A model generated the notes under the pieces. It made no database searches and was not told where the DNA came from. It worked only from the letters and a program-made list of their open reading frames with translations. Both the position numbers and the translations under genes were made by a program. This document shows positions 15,744 through 26,111 of a DNA stretch of 63,970 bases, piece by piece (within the stretch, counting starts at the first letter, position 1; every line of letters begins with the position of its first letter). The stretch covers positions 1 to 63,970 of the forward strand of contig JAHECW010000007.1 of the NCBI GenBank assembly GCA_024641545.1, written 5' to 3'. Source of the DNA: Acidobacteriota bacterium. GTDB lineage: Bacteria > Acidobacteriota > Thermoanaerobaculia > Thermoanaerobaculales > Sulfomarinibacteraceae.

Positions 15744-17660
15744 TCACTCCTTGACGAGAATCGCCTCCAACTCGCTCAGGGTCCGATCGAAGAGATCGAG
15801 CGCGGCGGCGATGGCGTCGGGCTTGGTGAGATCGACTCCGGCGCCCTTGAGAAGCTCGAGCGGCGGTTTCGAGTTCCCACCCCTGAGCATCTCGAGGTAG
15901 GCGTCGCGGGCCGCCGCATCCCCGGTGGAGATCGCCTCGGCGATGGCCGCTCCCGAAGCCATCCCGGTGGCGTAGGTGAAGACGTAATACTTGTAGTAGA
16001 AGTGGGGAATGTAGGCCCACTCGACGGGATCATCCGCATCCATGGTGTAGCCGGGGCCGTAGTAGTCCTCGATGAGCGAGCGATAATCCGCATCGAGCTT
16101 CTCCGCGGTGATGGGCTCGCCCGCCTCGACACGCTCGTGCAGCCGCAGCTCGAACTCGGCGAAGAGCGTCTGGCGGTAGATGGTCGTGCGCAGGGTCTCT
16201 GCCAGTTCGGAGAGATACCAGGCGCGCTCGGCATCCGATTCGGCATGGGCCACCATGTACTTCGACAGCAGGACCTCGTTGGCGGTGGAGGCGATCTCCG
16301 CGAGGAACGGCACATAGCGCGACGTCAGGTACGGCTGGCTGTCCTGGGACAGCGAGCTGTGGAGCGCGTGGCCGAGCTCGTGCGCCAAGGTCGAGACGTC
16401 GTCGTACGAGTCCTGGAAGTTCATCTTGATGAACGGCCGGACGCCGTAGACGGATGATGAAAAGGCGCCGGAGTCCTTGGTCTTGGCCGGGTAGACGTCG
16501 ATGGCGCCGTGGCGCGGGTCGATGACTTCAATCAGCCGTTTCGAGTAGTCCTCACCGAGCGGTTGCAGTGCCTCGACGATCACCTGCGCGCCCTCGGAAT
16601 AGGTCAGATCACGCGCGGCACCCTCGACCATTGGCACATAGAGATCGTAAAGGTGGATCTCATCGAGGCCCATGACCTTCTTGCGCAGCTCGACGTACCG
16701 GTGAAGCGCGGGCGCGTGGGCGCGGACGGTGTCGATGAGATTGCGGTAAACGGCCGGGTCGAGATCGTCCTTGTCGAGGTACGCCTCGAGGGCGGTGTCG
16801 TAGTTCCGTGAGCGGGCGAGAAAGACGTTGAACCCGGCCTGGCCGCCGAGGGTGGCCGCGAAGGTGTTCTCGAAACCTCGCAGCGCTGAGAACATCCCGG
16901 CCACCGTGTCCCGTCGAACGCGGCGGTCATCCGCCGCGCGCAACCGCCCGTAGTTGGCGAAGGTCAGCTGAACCTCCTCGCCCTGGGCGTCCTTGATCTT
17001 GGGCAGGGGCATTTCGGAGACCAGCGCCCCGAAGGCTGTTTCCAGGGGCGACGGCAGTTCGTTGAGGTCGATGGCGGCCCACAGGTTGTCCCCGGCCAAC
17101 CCCAGAACCCGTTCGGCTTCGGGATCGAGAATCCTATCGGCACGGCGCCGGAGGCTGTCGATCCAGGGGCGGAACGGCTCAAGGCCGGGGGTCGACGCGT
17201 AGGCCCGCTCGATCTCGGCGCTGTCGTAGTCGAGCACGGCCTGACGCAGCACCGCGCCTTCGTCCATGACCCGGCCGGTCAATTTGAGGGCCTGCTGGTG
17301 GCGACCGGTGAACTCCGGGTTGGTGGTGTCCCCGTCCCGCTGCAGCGCCGCATAGAGCGAGAGCCGGTTGGCCGTGACCTCGATTTCTAAGTAGACGGCC
17401 ATGTAGGCGGCGAGACCCTCGGGGGTCGTCATGGTTTCGTGGGTCGAGGCGAGCATCTCGAGCTTTTTCCCCGTCGCGGCCAACTCGTCTGCCCAGGCCT
17501 CGTCGTCGGGGAAGAGCACCGTCAGGTTCCAGCGATAGTCGGCCGGAATCGTGCTTCGCTCGGCATTGGCGTCCGGGGTGTAGGGCGGAAGGGATGCAAA
17601 ATCTCCAGCCGATGCCAGCACGGCGGCCGCGAGAAACACGGTGGAACACGATACGATCAT
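15744..17660 (-). CDS. pepF: Oligoendopeptidase F-type M3 metallopeptidase, exported
   Basis: 638-residue zinc oligopeptidase of the M3B family. Start ATG 17660 has an excellent TGAGGAGG ribosome site. The N-terminal segment MIVSCSTVFLAAAVLASAGD is a signal peptide, possibly a lipoprotein-like one though the Cys is early, so unlike the classical cytoplasmic enzyme this one is exported. The zinc site is HELGH (427-431) in DVSTLAHELGHALHSSLS, with the downstream Glu in FLAEIASTANEVL. Other M3 features: IPHFYYKYYVFTYATGMASG near the C-terminus and FQDSYDD before the active site. It cleaves short peptides and probably completes the work of the secreted proteases encoded nearby. It stands alone, bounded by direct repeats on both sides. 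Confidence 0.9.
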   Translation of the reverse strand: MIVSCSTVFLAAAVLASAGDFASLPPYTPDANAERSTIPADYRWNLTVLFPDDEAWADELAATGKKLEMLASTHETMTTPEGLAAYMAVYLEIEVTANRLSLYAALQRDGDTTNPEFTGRHQQALKLTGRVMDEGAVLRQAVLDYDSAEIERAYASTPGLEPFRPWIDSLRRRADRILDPEAERVLGLAGDNLWAAIDLNELPSPLETAFGALVSEMPLPKIKDAQGEEVQLTFANYGRLRAADDRRVRRDTVAGMFSALRGFENTFAATLGGQAGFNVFLARSRNYDTALEAYLDKDDLDPAVYRNLIDTVRAHAPALHRYVELRKKVMGLDEIHLYDLYVPMVEGAARDLTYSEGAQVIVEALQPLGEDYSKRLIEVIDPRHGAIDVYPAKTKDSGAFSSSVYGVRPFIKMNFQDSYDDVSTLAHELGHALHSSLSQDSQPYLTSRYVPFLAEIASTANEVLLSKYMVAHAESDAERAWYLSELAETLRTTIYRQTLFAEFELRLHERVEAGEPITAEKLDADYRSLIEDYYGPGYTMDADDPVEWAYIPHFYYKYYVFTYATGMASGAAIAEAISTGDAAARDAYLEMLRGGNSKPPLELLKGAGVDLTKPDAIAAALDLFDRTLSELEAILVKE

Positions 17661-17718
17661 GATCGCCTCCTCAGGTGATATCTCATCACAGGCGCCTGCA
17701 ACGATACCAGAGCCCGGT

Positions 17719-17775
17719 CCGGGGCAGCGGCAGCGGCAGGAGCAGCGGCAGGGACAGCGGCAGCGGCAGGAGCAG
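17719..17775. repeat. GGCAGC-type hexamer repeat, copy 3
   Basis: Units GGCAGC/GGCAGG/AGCAGC/GACAGC; joined to the right direct-repeat block in the same order as at 15390-15455. Confidence 0.7.
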
Positions 17776-17926
17776 CGGCCACATCAACGACGACTCCTCC
17801 CGTGGACTCGCGTGAAACGCGTCGGCTGCATCGATGCCGCTGAAGGTGGGCCCAGGCCCACCCTACGTCGGACCATCCGAGCTTGCGAGCGGCGTGGTCG
17901 CCGGAAGCAGCCCGGAAGGCCGGAGC
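17768..17926. repeat. Direct-repeat block, right copy flanking pepF
   Basis: Same orientation and same order of conserved segments as 15451-15609, with small differences (for example CGCTGAAGG for CTCTGAAGG, and AGCAGCCCGG for GGCGGCCCGG). Confidence 0.7.
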
Positions 17927-18073
17927 TCCGGGAGGCCGCGGCCGGGGCCGAGGCCGGCGGGGTGGCGAACGTTGCCCCTGCCTCTAAACCTTCGCTCCGC
18001 ACACTCAGATCTCCGGGTCTCAGTCCGAGCTTAAGATCTGAGCGTTCCTCCATCAGAAATTTCCGAAAAGTGC

Positions 18074-18102
18074 TTGACAGTCACCGCGAAAGGGCCTATA
18101 TT
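18074..18102 (+). promoter_or_regulatory. Sigma-70 promoter of groES-groEL
   Basis: TTGACA (18074-18079), a 17-base spacer, and TATATT (18097-18102). This is the best vegetative promoter in the window; the expected start of transcription is at about 18108, at the edge of the CIRCE element. Confidence 0.85.
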
Positions 18103-18107
18103 CACCC

Positions 18108-18134
18108 CTGGCACTCGCCAAATCTAAGTGCTAA
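18108..18134 (+). promoter_or_regulatory. CIRCE operator (HrcA site)
   Basis: CTGGCACTC-N9-AAGTGCTAA against the consensus TTAGCACTC-N9-GAGTGCTAA: three mismatches in 18 positions and the exact nine-base spacer. HrcA bound here would block transcription of groESL until heat shock. No hrcA gene is in the window. Confidence 0.85.
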
Positions 18135-18166
18135 TTATCAGAGTTAAACCGAAGGGAGACAGAGAG

Positions 18167-18454
18167 ATGAAGATCAAACCACTTGGCGATCGCGTCCTAG
18201 TGAAGCGGACCGAAAAGGCGGAGGAAATCCGCGGCGGTATCATCATTCCCGATACGGCCAAAGAGAAGCCCCAAGAGGCCGAGGTCGTCGCGGTGGGTGA
18301 TGGCAAGCTGGACGACAAAGGCAAGCGGATCGCCATGAACGTCAAAAAAGGCGACCGCGTCCTCATCGGCAAATACTCCGGTCAGGACATCAAAGTCAAC
18401 GATGTCGAGCACACCATCCTGCGCGAGGACGAGATCCTCGCCATCGTCGAGTAA
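18167..18454 (+). CDS. groES: Co-chaperonin GroES
   Basis: 95-residue co-chaperonin that caps the GroEL ring. ATG 18167 is preceded by GAAGGGAG. The protein starts [20 protein letters not shown]; the mobile loop is [18 protein letters not shown], and the C-terminal strand [17 protein letters not shown] is typical. Full normal length. First gene of the groESL operon, 12 bases before groEL, under a sigma-70 promoter and a CIRCE operator. Confidence 0.98.
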   Translation: MKIKPLGDRVLVKRTEKAEEIRGGIIIPDTAKEKPQEAEVVAVGDGKLDDKGKRIAMNVKKGDRVLIGKYSGQDIKVNDVEHTILREDEILAIVE

Positions 18455-20125
<1,671 letters not shown>

Positions 20126-20150
20126 TCGCTCACGATCAATGAACAACTCA

Positions 20151-20177
20151 AACCCGGGCTTCGGCCCGGGTTTTTTT
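20151..20177 (+). terminator. Intrinsic terminator of groESL
   Basis: AACCCGGGC-TTCG-GCCCGGGTT followed directly by TTTTTC: a 9-base GC-rich stem, a stable TTCG tetraloop and a T tract. Confidence 0.92.
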
Positions 20178-20199
20178 CTCCATCATGCTCGATGCGGCC

Positions 20200-20233
20200 C
20201 TGCCGTCGCAGCCCGTGCCCCTGCCGCTGCCCC
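20200..20233. repeat. Hexamer repeat, copy 4 (reverse orientation)
   Basis: GCCCTGCCG...CCCCTGCCGCTGCCCC, the reverse complement of the GGCAGC family. It ends directly at the TATAAT of the next gene. Confidence 0.55.
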
Positions 20234-20239
20234 TATAAT
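20234..20239 (+). promoter_or_regulatory. -10 hexamer TATAAT, six bases before GTG 20246
   Basis: A perfect TATAAT followed by gccacc and GTG. No -35 (hexamer repeat instead) and no ribosome site. Predicts transcription starting at the start codon. Confidence 0.55.
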
Positions 20240-20245
20240 GCCACC

Positions 20246-21508
20246 GTGGACCCGAAGTTCATCCGCACCGCCGCCTCCATCGTCGTTCTCTTCGCCGTCG
20301 GTTTCATCGCCGGTCAGCTCACCATGAGCAGCCACGTCAAGGCCGAAGCCGAGGCCAGGCTTGTGACCCGCATCGAGGGCGTCGTCCGCCCGAACGAGGA
20401 CCTGCGCCGGCTCGAGCAGTTGCAGGAGCTGGGGTACGTCGACGGAACCGTCGACAAGCGAGCCGAGCTGCGGGGCGTCGAAATCCACGATCGGCAGCGG
20501 GCGTGCCCCGGGGTCAACCTTTACAGCTCACGCCTGCGGGCGTCGGCGCGGATCGTCGACAACGACGGCACCGAGCTCCACTCGTGGAGCTATCCCGGCG
20601 ACGACGGCTGGGAACACATCGAGCTCCTGGCCGACGGAGATCTTCTCGTCGTCGTCAACGAAAAGTCGATCTTCAAGCTCGACAAGAATTCGAATCTGCT
20701 CTGGCGCACCGACGTCGCCGCCCACCACGACCTCGCGGTCCACCCGTCGGGCGACATCTACGCGCTGACCGATGCCAGTGCGCTGCGGCCGGAGATCCAC
20801 CCGGATGTGCCGGTCATCGAGGACTTCATCGAGATCCTCTCCTCCGACGGCAAGCTCAAGGACCGGTTGTCGATCCTCGACGCCATGCGCTCGTCGAGCT
20901 ATGCCCATCTCCTGATCAGCCCACAGCACCTTCCGTCCGACCAACGCGAGGGTCAGCGTCTGCGGCTCGACATGCTCCACACCAACCACATCCAGGTCTT
21001 CGACGGATCGCTCGCCCAGCGCTCGCCGCTGTTCGCCGAGGGTAATGTGCTGGTCTCCATGCGGACGATCAGCACCATCGCGATCCTCGACCCCCGCAGC
21101 CGCGAGGTGCTCTGGGCATGGGGCCCTTCGAATCTCCACCGGCAGCACCACCCCACCCTGCTGCCCAACGGCAACATCCTCGTCTTCGACAACGGCCAGA
21201 ACCGCTCCCAGATCGTCGAGGTCGATCCCGTGAGCTTCGAGGTCGCGTGGCGGTACGCGCCGACGAAAGGCTTCCTGTCGCGATTCCGCGGCAGCGTGCA
21301 GCGCCTGCCCAACGGCAACACCCTGGTCACCGAGTCGGATCGGGGCTATGTCTTCGAAGTCTCGCCCGATCACGACATCGTCTGGCGTTTCGCCAACCCC
21401 GATGTGCAGCAAAACAACCTGCGGATCGCGATCTGGCGGATGACGCGGTACCCCATCGACGAACTCGACTTTCTCTTTCAAGCGGATGACGTAGAATCCC
21501 GGCAATGA
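20246..21508 (+). CDS. Membrane-anchored arylsulfotransferase-like (ASST-type) beta-propeller protein
   Basis: 420 residues. GTG start 20246 chosen because TATAAT lies six bases upstream; the longer frame runs back into repeat sequence. N-terminal membrane anchor FIRTAASIVVLFAVGFIAGQ (about residues 4-23). The rest is a periplasmic propeller: ELHSWSYPGDDGWEHIELLADGDLLVV, LLWRTDVAAHHDLAVHPSGDIYALTD, HTNHIQVFDG, VLWAWGPSNLHRQHHPTLLPNGNILVFDNGQNRSQIVEVDP, and RLPNGNTLVTESDRGYVFEV. Conserved His residues (HH in AAHHDLAVH; QHHPT) match the arylsulfotransferase family. Whether it transfers sulfate is unproven; many relatives of this shape are uncharacterised. Its stop overlaps the next ATG (ATGA), so both are probably co-expressed. 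Confidence 0.75.
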   Translation: MDPKFIRTAASIVVLFAVGFIAGQLTMSSHVKAEAEARLVTRIEGVVRPNEDLRRLEQLQELGYVDGTVDKRAELRGVEIHDRQRACPGVNLYSSRLRASARIVDNDGTELHSWSYPGDDGWEHIELLADGDLLVVVNEKSIFKLDKNSNLLWRTDVAAHHDLAVHPSGDIYALTDASALRPEIHPDVPVIEDFIEILSSDGKLKDRLSILDAMRSSSYAHLLISPQHLPSDQREGQRLRLDMLHTNHIQVFDGSLAQRSPLFAEGNVLVSMRTISTIAILDPRSREVLWAWGPSNLHRQHHPTLLPNGNILVFDNGQNRSQIVEVDPVSFEVAWRYAPTKGFLSRFRGSVQRLPNGNTLVTESDRGYVFEVSPDHDIVWRFANPDVQQNNLRIAIWRMTRYPIDELDFLFQADDVESRQ

Positions 21509-22833
21509 ACACCGTCAACGTCAGGCACTTTTTTCTGTACGCGGCGTGCCTGGTTGCCGCGGGCGCCGTCGCCCAGGTCGGTATCGGCCAGGCCGAGGCA
21601 GACGAGATCTACATCCCGGGGGCGGCTCATGTCGCCGGCAGCAACAACACCACCTGGCGGACCGACCTCGAGATCCGGTCGGTCGGAACCATCGGGGCTC
21701 GCTGCCGAATCGACCTGCTGCGCAAGAACCGCGACAACACCAACCACCCGTCGATCATTCTGGACCTCGATGCGGGCACTGCAATGCGATACCACGACGC
21801 CCTCGATCTGCTTTTCGGTTTCGAGGGCACGGCGTGCCTGCGCATCACCGACCTCGAGGGCGAAATCCGCGCCACCAGCCGGACCTACAACCTCACCCCG
21901 GATGGGACCTTCGGCCAGTTCATCGGCGGCACGACCTCGGCGGACATTTTCGTCACCGGCCTCGACGCCACCGTCATCCAGCTCACGGCTTCGCCGACCG
22001 GCGAGGACGGATTCCGGACCAACCTCGGGATGGTCAATCTCGAGCGCGAACCTACAACCCTCGACATCGACCTCTATCTCGCCGATCTCACCTATCTCGG
22101 CAGGGTCTCGACGAGCCTCGACGCCTACGGTTTCAAGCAGATCGACAACATCTTCGCCAGGGTCACCGCCGACGATGTTCCCGACGGCATCGCCATCGTC
22201 CGCGCTCGTTTCCTCGGCTCGCGATATCTGGTCTACGCCTCGGTCATCGACAATCTCACCGGTGATCCGATCTTCATTCCCGGACTGCCGAACACGGCGG
22301 CGATCCAACAACCGACCCCGACTCCGACGCCGGCAGGGACGACGACCCCCACCCCGGCCCTGACACCGACCGCGACCCCGACGGCGCCCGGGGGAGCCAC
22401 CGCAACCCCGACGCCGACCCGCACACCCCTGCAAACCCGCACACCGACGCCCACGCCGGAGTTCGCGGTGATCGTCACCACTCTTGACGACGAGACCTTC
22501 TACCTGGTGCCGTCGACGATCCGATTTCGGGTCGGCAGCGGGATCCAGTCATCGCTGATCCTGTGCAGCATCGACGGAGTTTTGAGCCAGGTCTCGAGCT
22601 TCGACTACATCCGGGGACCGACCGTAGTCGTCGATTGGCAGGCCTGCTGCAGCGACACCAACTTCGGCGCCCGCCTCGAATACCGGGCTTTTCCCGGCAT
22701 CGGCGGCCCGGCTGTCGCCCGCGGGACCTGCACCCCGGGCGTCCCGGTCTTCGCCATCATCGGTAACGACATGAGCACCGGCGCCCAGATCGAGATCGAC
22801 GGCGCCAACCTCGACCTCGCGCTGTGGCCTTGA
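21505..22833 (+). CDS. Secreted protein with PT-rich linker, function unknown
   Basis: 442 residues. Signal peptide MNTVNVRHFFLYAACLVAAGAVAQ. Residues about 33-260 form a beta-rich domain starting EIYIPGAAHVAGSNNTTWRTDLEI, a pattern common in secreted proteins of uncultured Acidobacteriota. Residues about 268-318 are a low-complexity linker of Thr-Pro pairs (TPTPTP, TATPTAPGG). The C-terminal domain (about 320-442) contains paired cysteines (WQACCSDTNFG, RGTCTPG) suggesting disulfides. ATG 21505 overlaps the upstream stop (ATGA). A TAGAAT seven bases upstream may be coincidental given the overlap. No enzymatic motif seen; a surface or matrix role is a guess. Confidence 0.7.
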   Translation: MNTVNVRHFFLYAACLVAAGAVAQVGIGQAEADEIYIPGAAHVAGSNNTTWRTDLEIRSVGTIGARCRIDLLRKNRDNTNHPSIILDLDAGTAMRYHDALDLLFGFEGTACLRITDLEGEIRATSRTYNLTPDGTFGQFIGGTTSADIFVTGLDATVIQLTASPTGEDGFRTNLGMVNLEREPTTLDIDLYLADLTYLGRVSTSLDAYGFKQIDNIFARVTADDVPDGIAIVRARFLGSRYLVYASVIDNLTGDPIFIPGLPNTAAIQQPTPTPTPAGTTTPTPALTPTATPTAPGGATATPTPTRTPLQTRTPTPTPEFAVIVTTLDDETFYLVPSTIRFRVGSGIQSSLILCSIDGVLSQVSSFDYIRGPTVVVDWQACCSDTNFGARLEYRAFPGIGGPAVARGTCTPGVPVFAIIGNDMSTGAQIEIDGANLDLALWP

Positions 22834-22900
22834 CCTACAACCGCAGCGGTCGTCGATGACCGTTGACCCATCGAAGCGCGAGCACAAAGAGGAGCCAACC

Positions 22901-23758
22901 ATGAAGTGGAAACAGGGACGGCGAAGTTCCAATGTCGAAGACCGTAGGGGCCGGCGCGTCTCGCGCCCCGTAGCCATCGGTGGCGGGGGGATCGGTCTGC
23001 TCGTCATCGTCGTGATCGCTCTCTTCCTCGGAGTCGATCCGACGCCGCTGCTGCAGAACACGACCTCGACGAACGTCTCCCAAGGTCCACCTTCGGCACC
23101 GCCATCGGCGGAGCAGAACCAGCTCGCCGACTTCGTGTCCGTCGTCCTCGCCGACACCGAGGATGCCTGGAGCGCCATCTTCGCCGAGGGCGGACAGAGC
23201 TATGCCGAGCCGACCCTGGTCCTCTTCACCGACCGGGTCCAGTCCGCCTGCGGCATGGCCGGCGCGGCCATGGGGCCGTTCTACTGCCCCGCCGATCAGC
23301 AGATCTATATCGATCTCGGTTTCTATGACGAGCTCCGGACCCGATTCCGCGCACCCGGTGACTTCGCCCAGGCCTATGTCATCGCCCACGAGGTCGGCCA
23401 CCACGTCCAGAATCTCCTTGGGATCTCGGATCAGGTGAGACGCCGACAGCAGGGCCTTTCCAGGGCCGATGCCAACGCGCTCTCGGTGCGGCTCGAGCTC
23501 CAGGCCGACTGTTTTTCCGGGGTCTGGGCCTACCACGCCCAACGGGCGCGCAGCATCCTCGAGCCGGGCGATCTCGAGGAGGCGCTCAACGCGGCCAGCG
23601 CCATCGGCGACGATCGGATTCAGCGTCAGGCCGGAGGCGCTGTTGCTCCCGACTCGTTCACCCACGGCTCGTCCGAACAACGGGTCCGGTGGTTCAAACA
23701 GGGCTTCGAAACCGGCGACGGCGGTCTCTGCGACACCTTCGGCGTCAGCGAACCTTAA
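22901..23758 (+). CDS. Membrane-anchored neutral zinc metallopeptidase, YpfJ/KPN_02809 family
   Basis: 285 residues. ATG 22901 has an AAAGAGGAG ribosome site. Short basic N-terminus with a membrane segment GIGLLVIVVIALFLGVDP (about residues 29-46), then a Ser/Pro-rich linker. The peptidase domain carries ACGMAGAAMGPFYCPADQQIYIDLGFY and the zinc site HEVGHH (163-168) within YVIAHEVGHHVQNLLGI, then ALSVRLELQADCFSGVWA with the third zinc ligand Glu, as in this family. The C-terminus has HGSSEQRVRWFKQGFETGD, also conserved. Active on the outer face of the membrane. Biological substrate unknown. A hairpin follows between this gene and the convergent protease gene. Confidence 0.88.
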   Translation: MKWKQGRRSSNVEDRRGRRVSRPVAIGGGGIGLLVIVVIALFLGVDPTPLLQNTTSTNVSQGPPSAPPSAEQNQLADFVSVVLADTEDAWSAIFAEGGQSYAEPTLVLFTDRVQSACGMAGAAMGPFYCPADQQIYIDLGFYDELRTRFRAPGDFAQAYVIAHEVGHHVQNLLGISDQVRRRQQGLSRADANALSVRLELQADCFSGVWAYHAQRARSILEPGDLEEALNAASAIGDDRIQRQAGGAVAPDSFTHGSSEQRVRWFKQGFETGDGGLCDTFGVSEP

Positions 23759-23767
23759 GAGCGAAAG

Positions 23768-23795
23768 AGGGTGCCGGGCCGAAGCCGGGCACCCT
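23768..23795. terminator. Hairpin between convergent genes
   Basis: AGGGTGCC and GGCACCCT pair around a GC-rich centre with one mismatch. There is no T tract on either strand, so termination would be weak or factor-dependent. Confidence 0.45.
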
Positions 23796-23822
23796 CCCGC
23801 GTCATCTCCGATCGCCGAGATT

Positions 23823-25262
23823 CTACGGCGTCGTGCTCGACCAGGCCCCGGTGTCGTTGGATTCGAAACCATCCGCGAAAATTTCGGTGAACCCGGTGAC
23901 CGTGTGGCCCACGTCCTTGAACTGGGCTGGAGTGAGGTCCAGTTGGTCGAAGACATCGACGCTGGTGAACGGCTCCATCAACAGATCGGGCGAGGCCGTG
24001 ACGTCCCAGTGGGAGATCGATGAACCCGGCGCTACCGTTGTGGGCGCGTAGAGCAGGGCGAGTCCCGAGGCGTGGACACCGAGACGATTGTTGACCCGCA
24101 GGATGCCGCTGACCCCCGGCAACTCCGCTTCGATGGTGGCGCCGTCGTTCTGGCCGAGCGCCACCACGGGGATGGTCACCGCGCCGCCGTCGACCCCCGC
24201 CCCCATGAGCACGAGGACGGTGCCGTCGCGGTCGTTGGCGATCACGGCTGCACTCGCGCCGGCGTTCTCGGAGTTGAGCGCCTTGAGCCCGAACTCGCAG
24301 TTGCCGCGATTCATGATGGCGATCCTTCCCGGTGTGAAGCCGACCAGCGGCCCACAGGCGTCCGAGGGTGTCGCCGAACCGGTGTTGACGAGCTCGAACT
24401 CGCCCGACATTTCATCGGGAGGCGCTCCTCCGAAACCGGCGCCGAGGGCGCCATAGGTTCCAGCGATGCCGGGTGGTGAGGTGACTTCGAGGTCCATCGC
24501 CCCGGCAAAGAAGGTGGTCGGGACCTCCGCCGTGACGTTCGGACCGTCCCACGCGAGGTTGCCGTCGTTGGTCGCCGACGCCGCCCGCTGCGCGTTGCTC
24601 ATCTCGGTCCAATGCAGCCCGGCAGTCATGTCCAGGATGTAGTAGTCGAAGATCCCGGGAGCGCCGAAGTAGGGGACCCCGGTCGAGGAGTTGACGAAGC
24701 TCGCGAAACCGAGCCCGTGACCCATTTCGTGCAGCACGACCGGAAACAGATCCTCCGCCCCGGCAGGTTCGTTGCCGTCGAGGCCGTAGTAGAAACCCGG
24801 CGGCGTGCACTGCGCCGGATCGTCCCAATCGCTGTTGTAGGTGATGAAGAAGTCGGCGTTGCCCGGATTCTGGTCGGTTCCCGTGATCGAGTCGGCGATG
24901 GCGCTGTGATAGAAGACGTTCGGAACCGGCGCGCCGGGGAAGTTCATGTACGCCGTCCCCGGGCTGGTTGATCCGAGCACGTTGCAGTTGCCCATCGGAT
25001 TGAACCGGGCGAGGATCCTGATGTCCACCGAACTGACGACCCTCTGGGCCCAGGCATCGGCGACCGCTTCGAGCACGATGAGCCGTTGCGCGCCGAGGGT
25101 GGTGCCCGTGTTGCCTCCGACCGGCGTGGCCGGGGTCGTGTCGTTGAGCCCCTCGCCCGGACCATCGCCGTTGACGATGACGAAATTCGCGGCCGCCCCG
25201 ACGCCGGGAGACAGCAGCATGGTGAGGATTGCGAGCGCGACGAGATATCTGGTTTTCATCAT
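23823..25262 (-). CDS. Secreted zinc metalloprotease with PA domain and C-terminal tail
   Basis: 479 residues. Start at the first of two adjacent ATGs (25262) after a GAGGGG ribosome site. Signal peptide MMKTRYLVALAILTMLLSPGVGAAA. Zinc site HEMGHGLGFAS starting at His178, with DYYILDMTAGLHWTEM downstream; overall resemblance is to metzincin-like secreted proteases. Residues about 275-375 form a PA (protease-associated) insert, with GRIAIMNRGNCEFGLKALNSENAGASAAVIAND. The C-terminus is IFADGFESNDTGAWSSTTP, the tail shared with three other secreted proteins here. The gene follows a small secreted protein by 7 bases, so the two form an operon. Substrate unknown. Confidence 0.82.
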   Translation of the reverse strand: MMKTRYLVALAILTMLLSPGVGAAANFVIVNGDGPGEGLNDTTPATPVGGNTGTTLGAQRLIVLEAVADAWAQRVVSSVDIRILARFNPMGNCNVLGSTSPGTAYMNFPGAPVPNVFYHSAIADSITGTDQNPGNADFFITYNSDWDDPAQCTPPGFYYGLDGNEPAGAEDLFPVVLHEMGHGLGFASFVNSSTGVPYFGAPGIFDYYILDMTAGLHWTEMSNAQRAASATNDGNLAWDGPNVTAEVPTTFFAGAMDLEVTSPPGIAGTYGALGAGFGGAPPDEMSGEFELVNTGSATPSDACGPLVGFTPGRIAIMNRGNCEFGLKALNSENAGASAAVIANDRDGTVLVLMGAGVDGGAVTIPVVALGQNDGATIEAELPGVSGILRVNNRLGVHASGLALLYAPTTVAPGSSISHWDVTASPDLLMEPFTSVDVFDQLDLTPAQFKDVGHTVTGFTEIFADGFESNDTGAWSSTTP

Positions 25263-25269
25263 TGCCCCC

Positions 25270-25755
25270 TCACTCGGCCACGGCCGTGTCGGCCTGGTCG
25301 TCGGCGTGCTCCTTCTGGTACTCATCGAGCCCGACGACGAACGCGATCGCCGCATCGAGGTCCCGAAAACAGCCGCGGGCACGGGTGCCGTCGAGGTTGG
25401 TCCTCGCGACATGGACGTCGCGCATGGCGCCGTTGCTCTCGCCGCGCACCGTCCCGTCGGCGGCGGTTGCGACATCGGCTTCCACCGGCCACCCGAAGTG
25501 GGGGGCGAGCTCGAGGCGAAGCATGGCGATCCGTGCGTGGGTCGCCACGACGACCTCACCGGTCCGGGAGTCGCGGTACTTCAGATCCCCCGCGGCGATG
25601 CGTTCATCCAACGCGATCATCGAGGCGGACCTGCCGACACTCTCGCTCAACGGGTCAGCCGCGGACGCCGGCGTGACGAGAGCCAGAGTTGTGACTGTCA
25701 ATATCATCGCGGCGCACAACGACATGCACACCGACATCTGGGCGGTTGTTCTCAT
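25270..25755 (-). CDS. Small secreted protein upstream of the PA-domain protease
   Basis: 161 residues, not recognised. ATG 25755 with a CGGGGGAAA ribosome site. A long signal peptide (residues 1-33, ending TPASAAD). The mature part is mostly polar, with EVVVATHARIAMLRLELAPHFGWPVEAD, a VRGESNGAMRDVHVARTNLDG region, one Cys (RGCFRD) and an acidic C-terminus. It may fold as a small alpha/beta domain. Being first in an operon with a secreted protease, it could be an inhibitor or folding helper, but nothing in the sequence proves it. Confidence 0.6.
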   Translation of the reverse strand: MRTTAQMSVCMSLCAAMILTVTTLALVTPASAADPLSESVGRSASMIALDERIAAGDLKYRDSRTGEVVVATHARIAMLRLELAPHFGWPVEADVATAADGTVRGESNGAMRDVHVARTNLDGTRARGCFRDLDAAIAFVVGLDEYQKEHADDQADTAVAE

Positions 25756-26111
25756 GATTTCCCCCGTTTTTCCGCCGGTCGGAACGGGGCCGTTGAAAAC
25801 CGGGAAACAAGACCACCTCGTGCCCGTCTTCGGCCGATACGAACCCCTACCACCGGCGCATCTACTCCATTGTTGTATCGCGGCACGGCCGGAAGGTCAA
25901 ACAACCGAGTCCGTCCCGGCCCGCAGGTCTCGCCAGCGGTTCGACTTCGGCCGACGATGCACCGCCCGAGGACATCCTGTCTCGGTTCGGCCGCAGCGCC
26001 CGGTCGCCCTCGCGACGAAACCCGGGGAGAAGTGCGGGCTCAACCCTTGCGGGCACGCACCTGCCGTCATACTCTGCCGTCGGCGCGCCGCGCCCGGTTG
26101 GAGGTCCTGCA
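25756..26111. other. Divergent spacer, 356 bases
   Basis: Lies between the protease operon (minus) and the M14 carboxypeptidase gene (plus). No gene or convincing operator. The promoters of both must be here; the A/T-richest bit is CTCCATTGTTGTATCG near 25866-25881. Confidence 0.4.

Larger units (their letters stand above)
17661..18073. other. Repeat-filled spacer between pepF and the groE promoter
   Basis: Contains a hexamer array (17719-17775), the right copy of the direct-repeat block (17768-17926) and non-repetitive sequence up to the groE promoter. No gene seen. Confidence 0.6.

Noticed and set aside
15559-16020. Minus-strand frame containing AFRAAHCGAGVPPAGCR
   Set aside because: This peptide is the translation of a REP-like element and overlaps the true pepF frame.
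21492-21497. TAGAAT before the PT-rich protein as another leaderless promoter
   Set aside because: The ATG overlaps the upstream stop (ATGA), so translational coupling explains initiation; the hexamer is inside a coding region.
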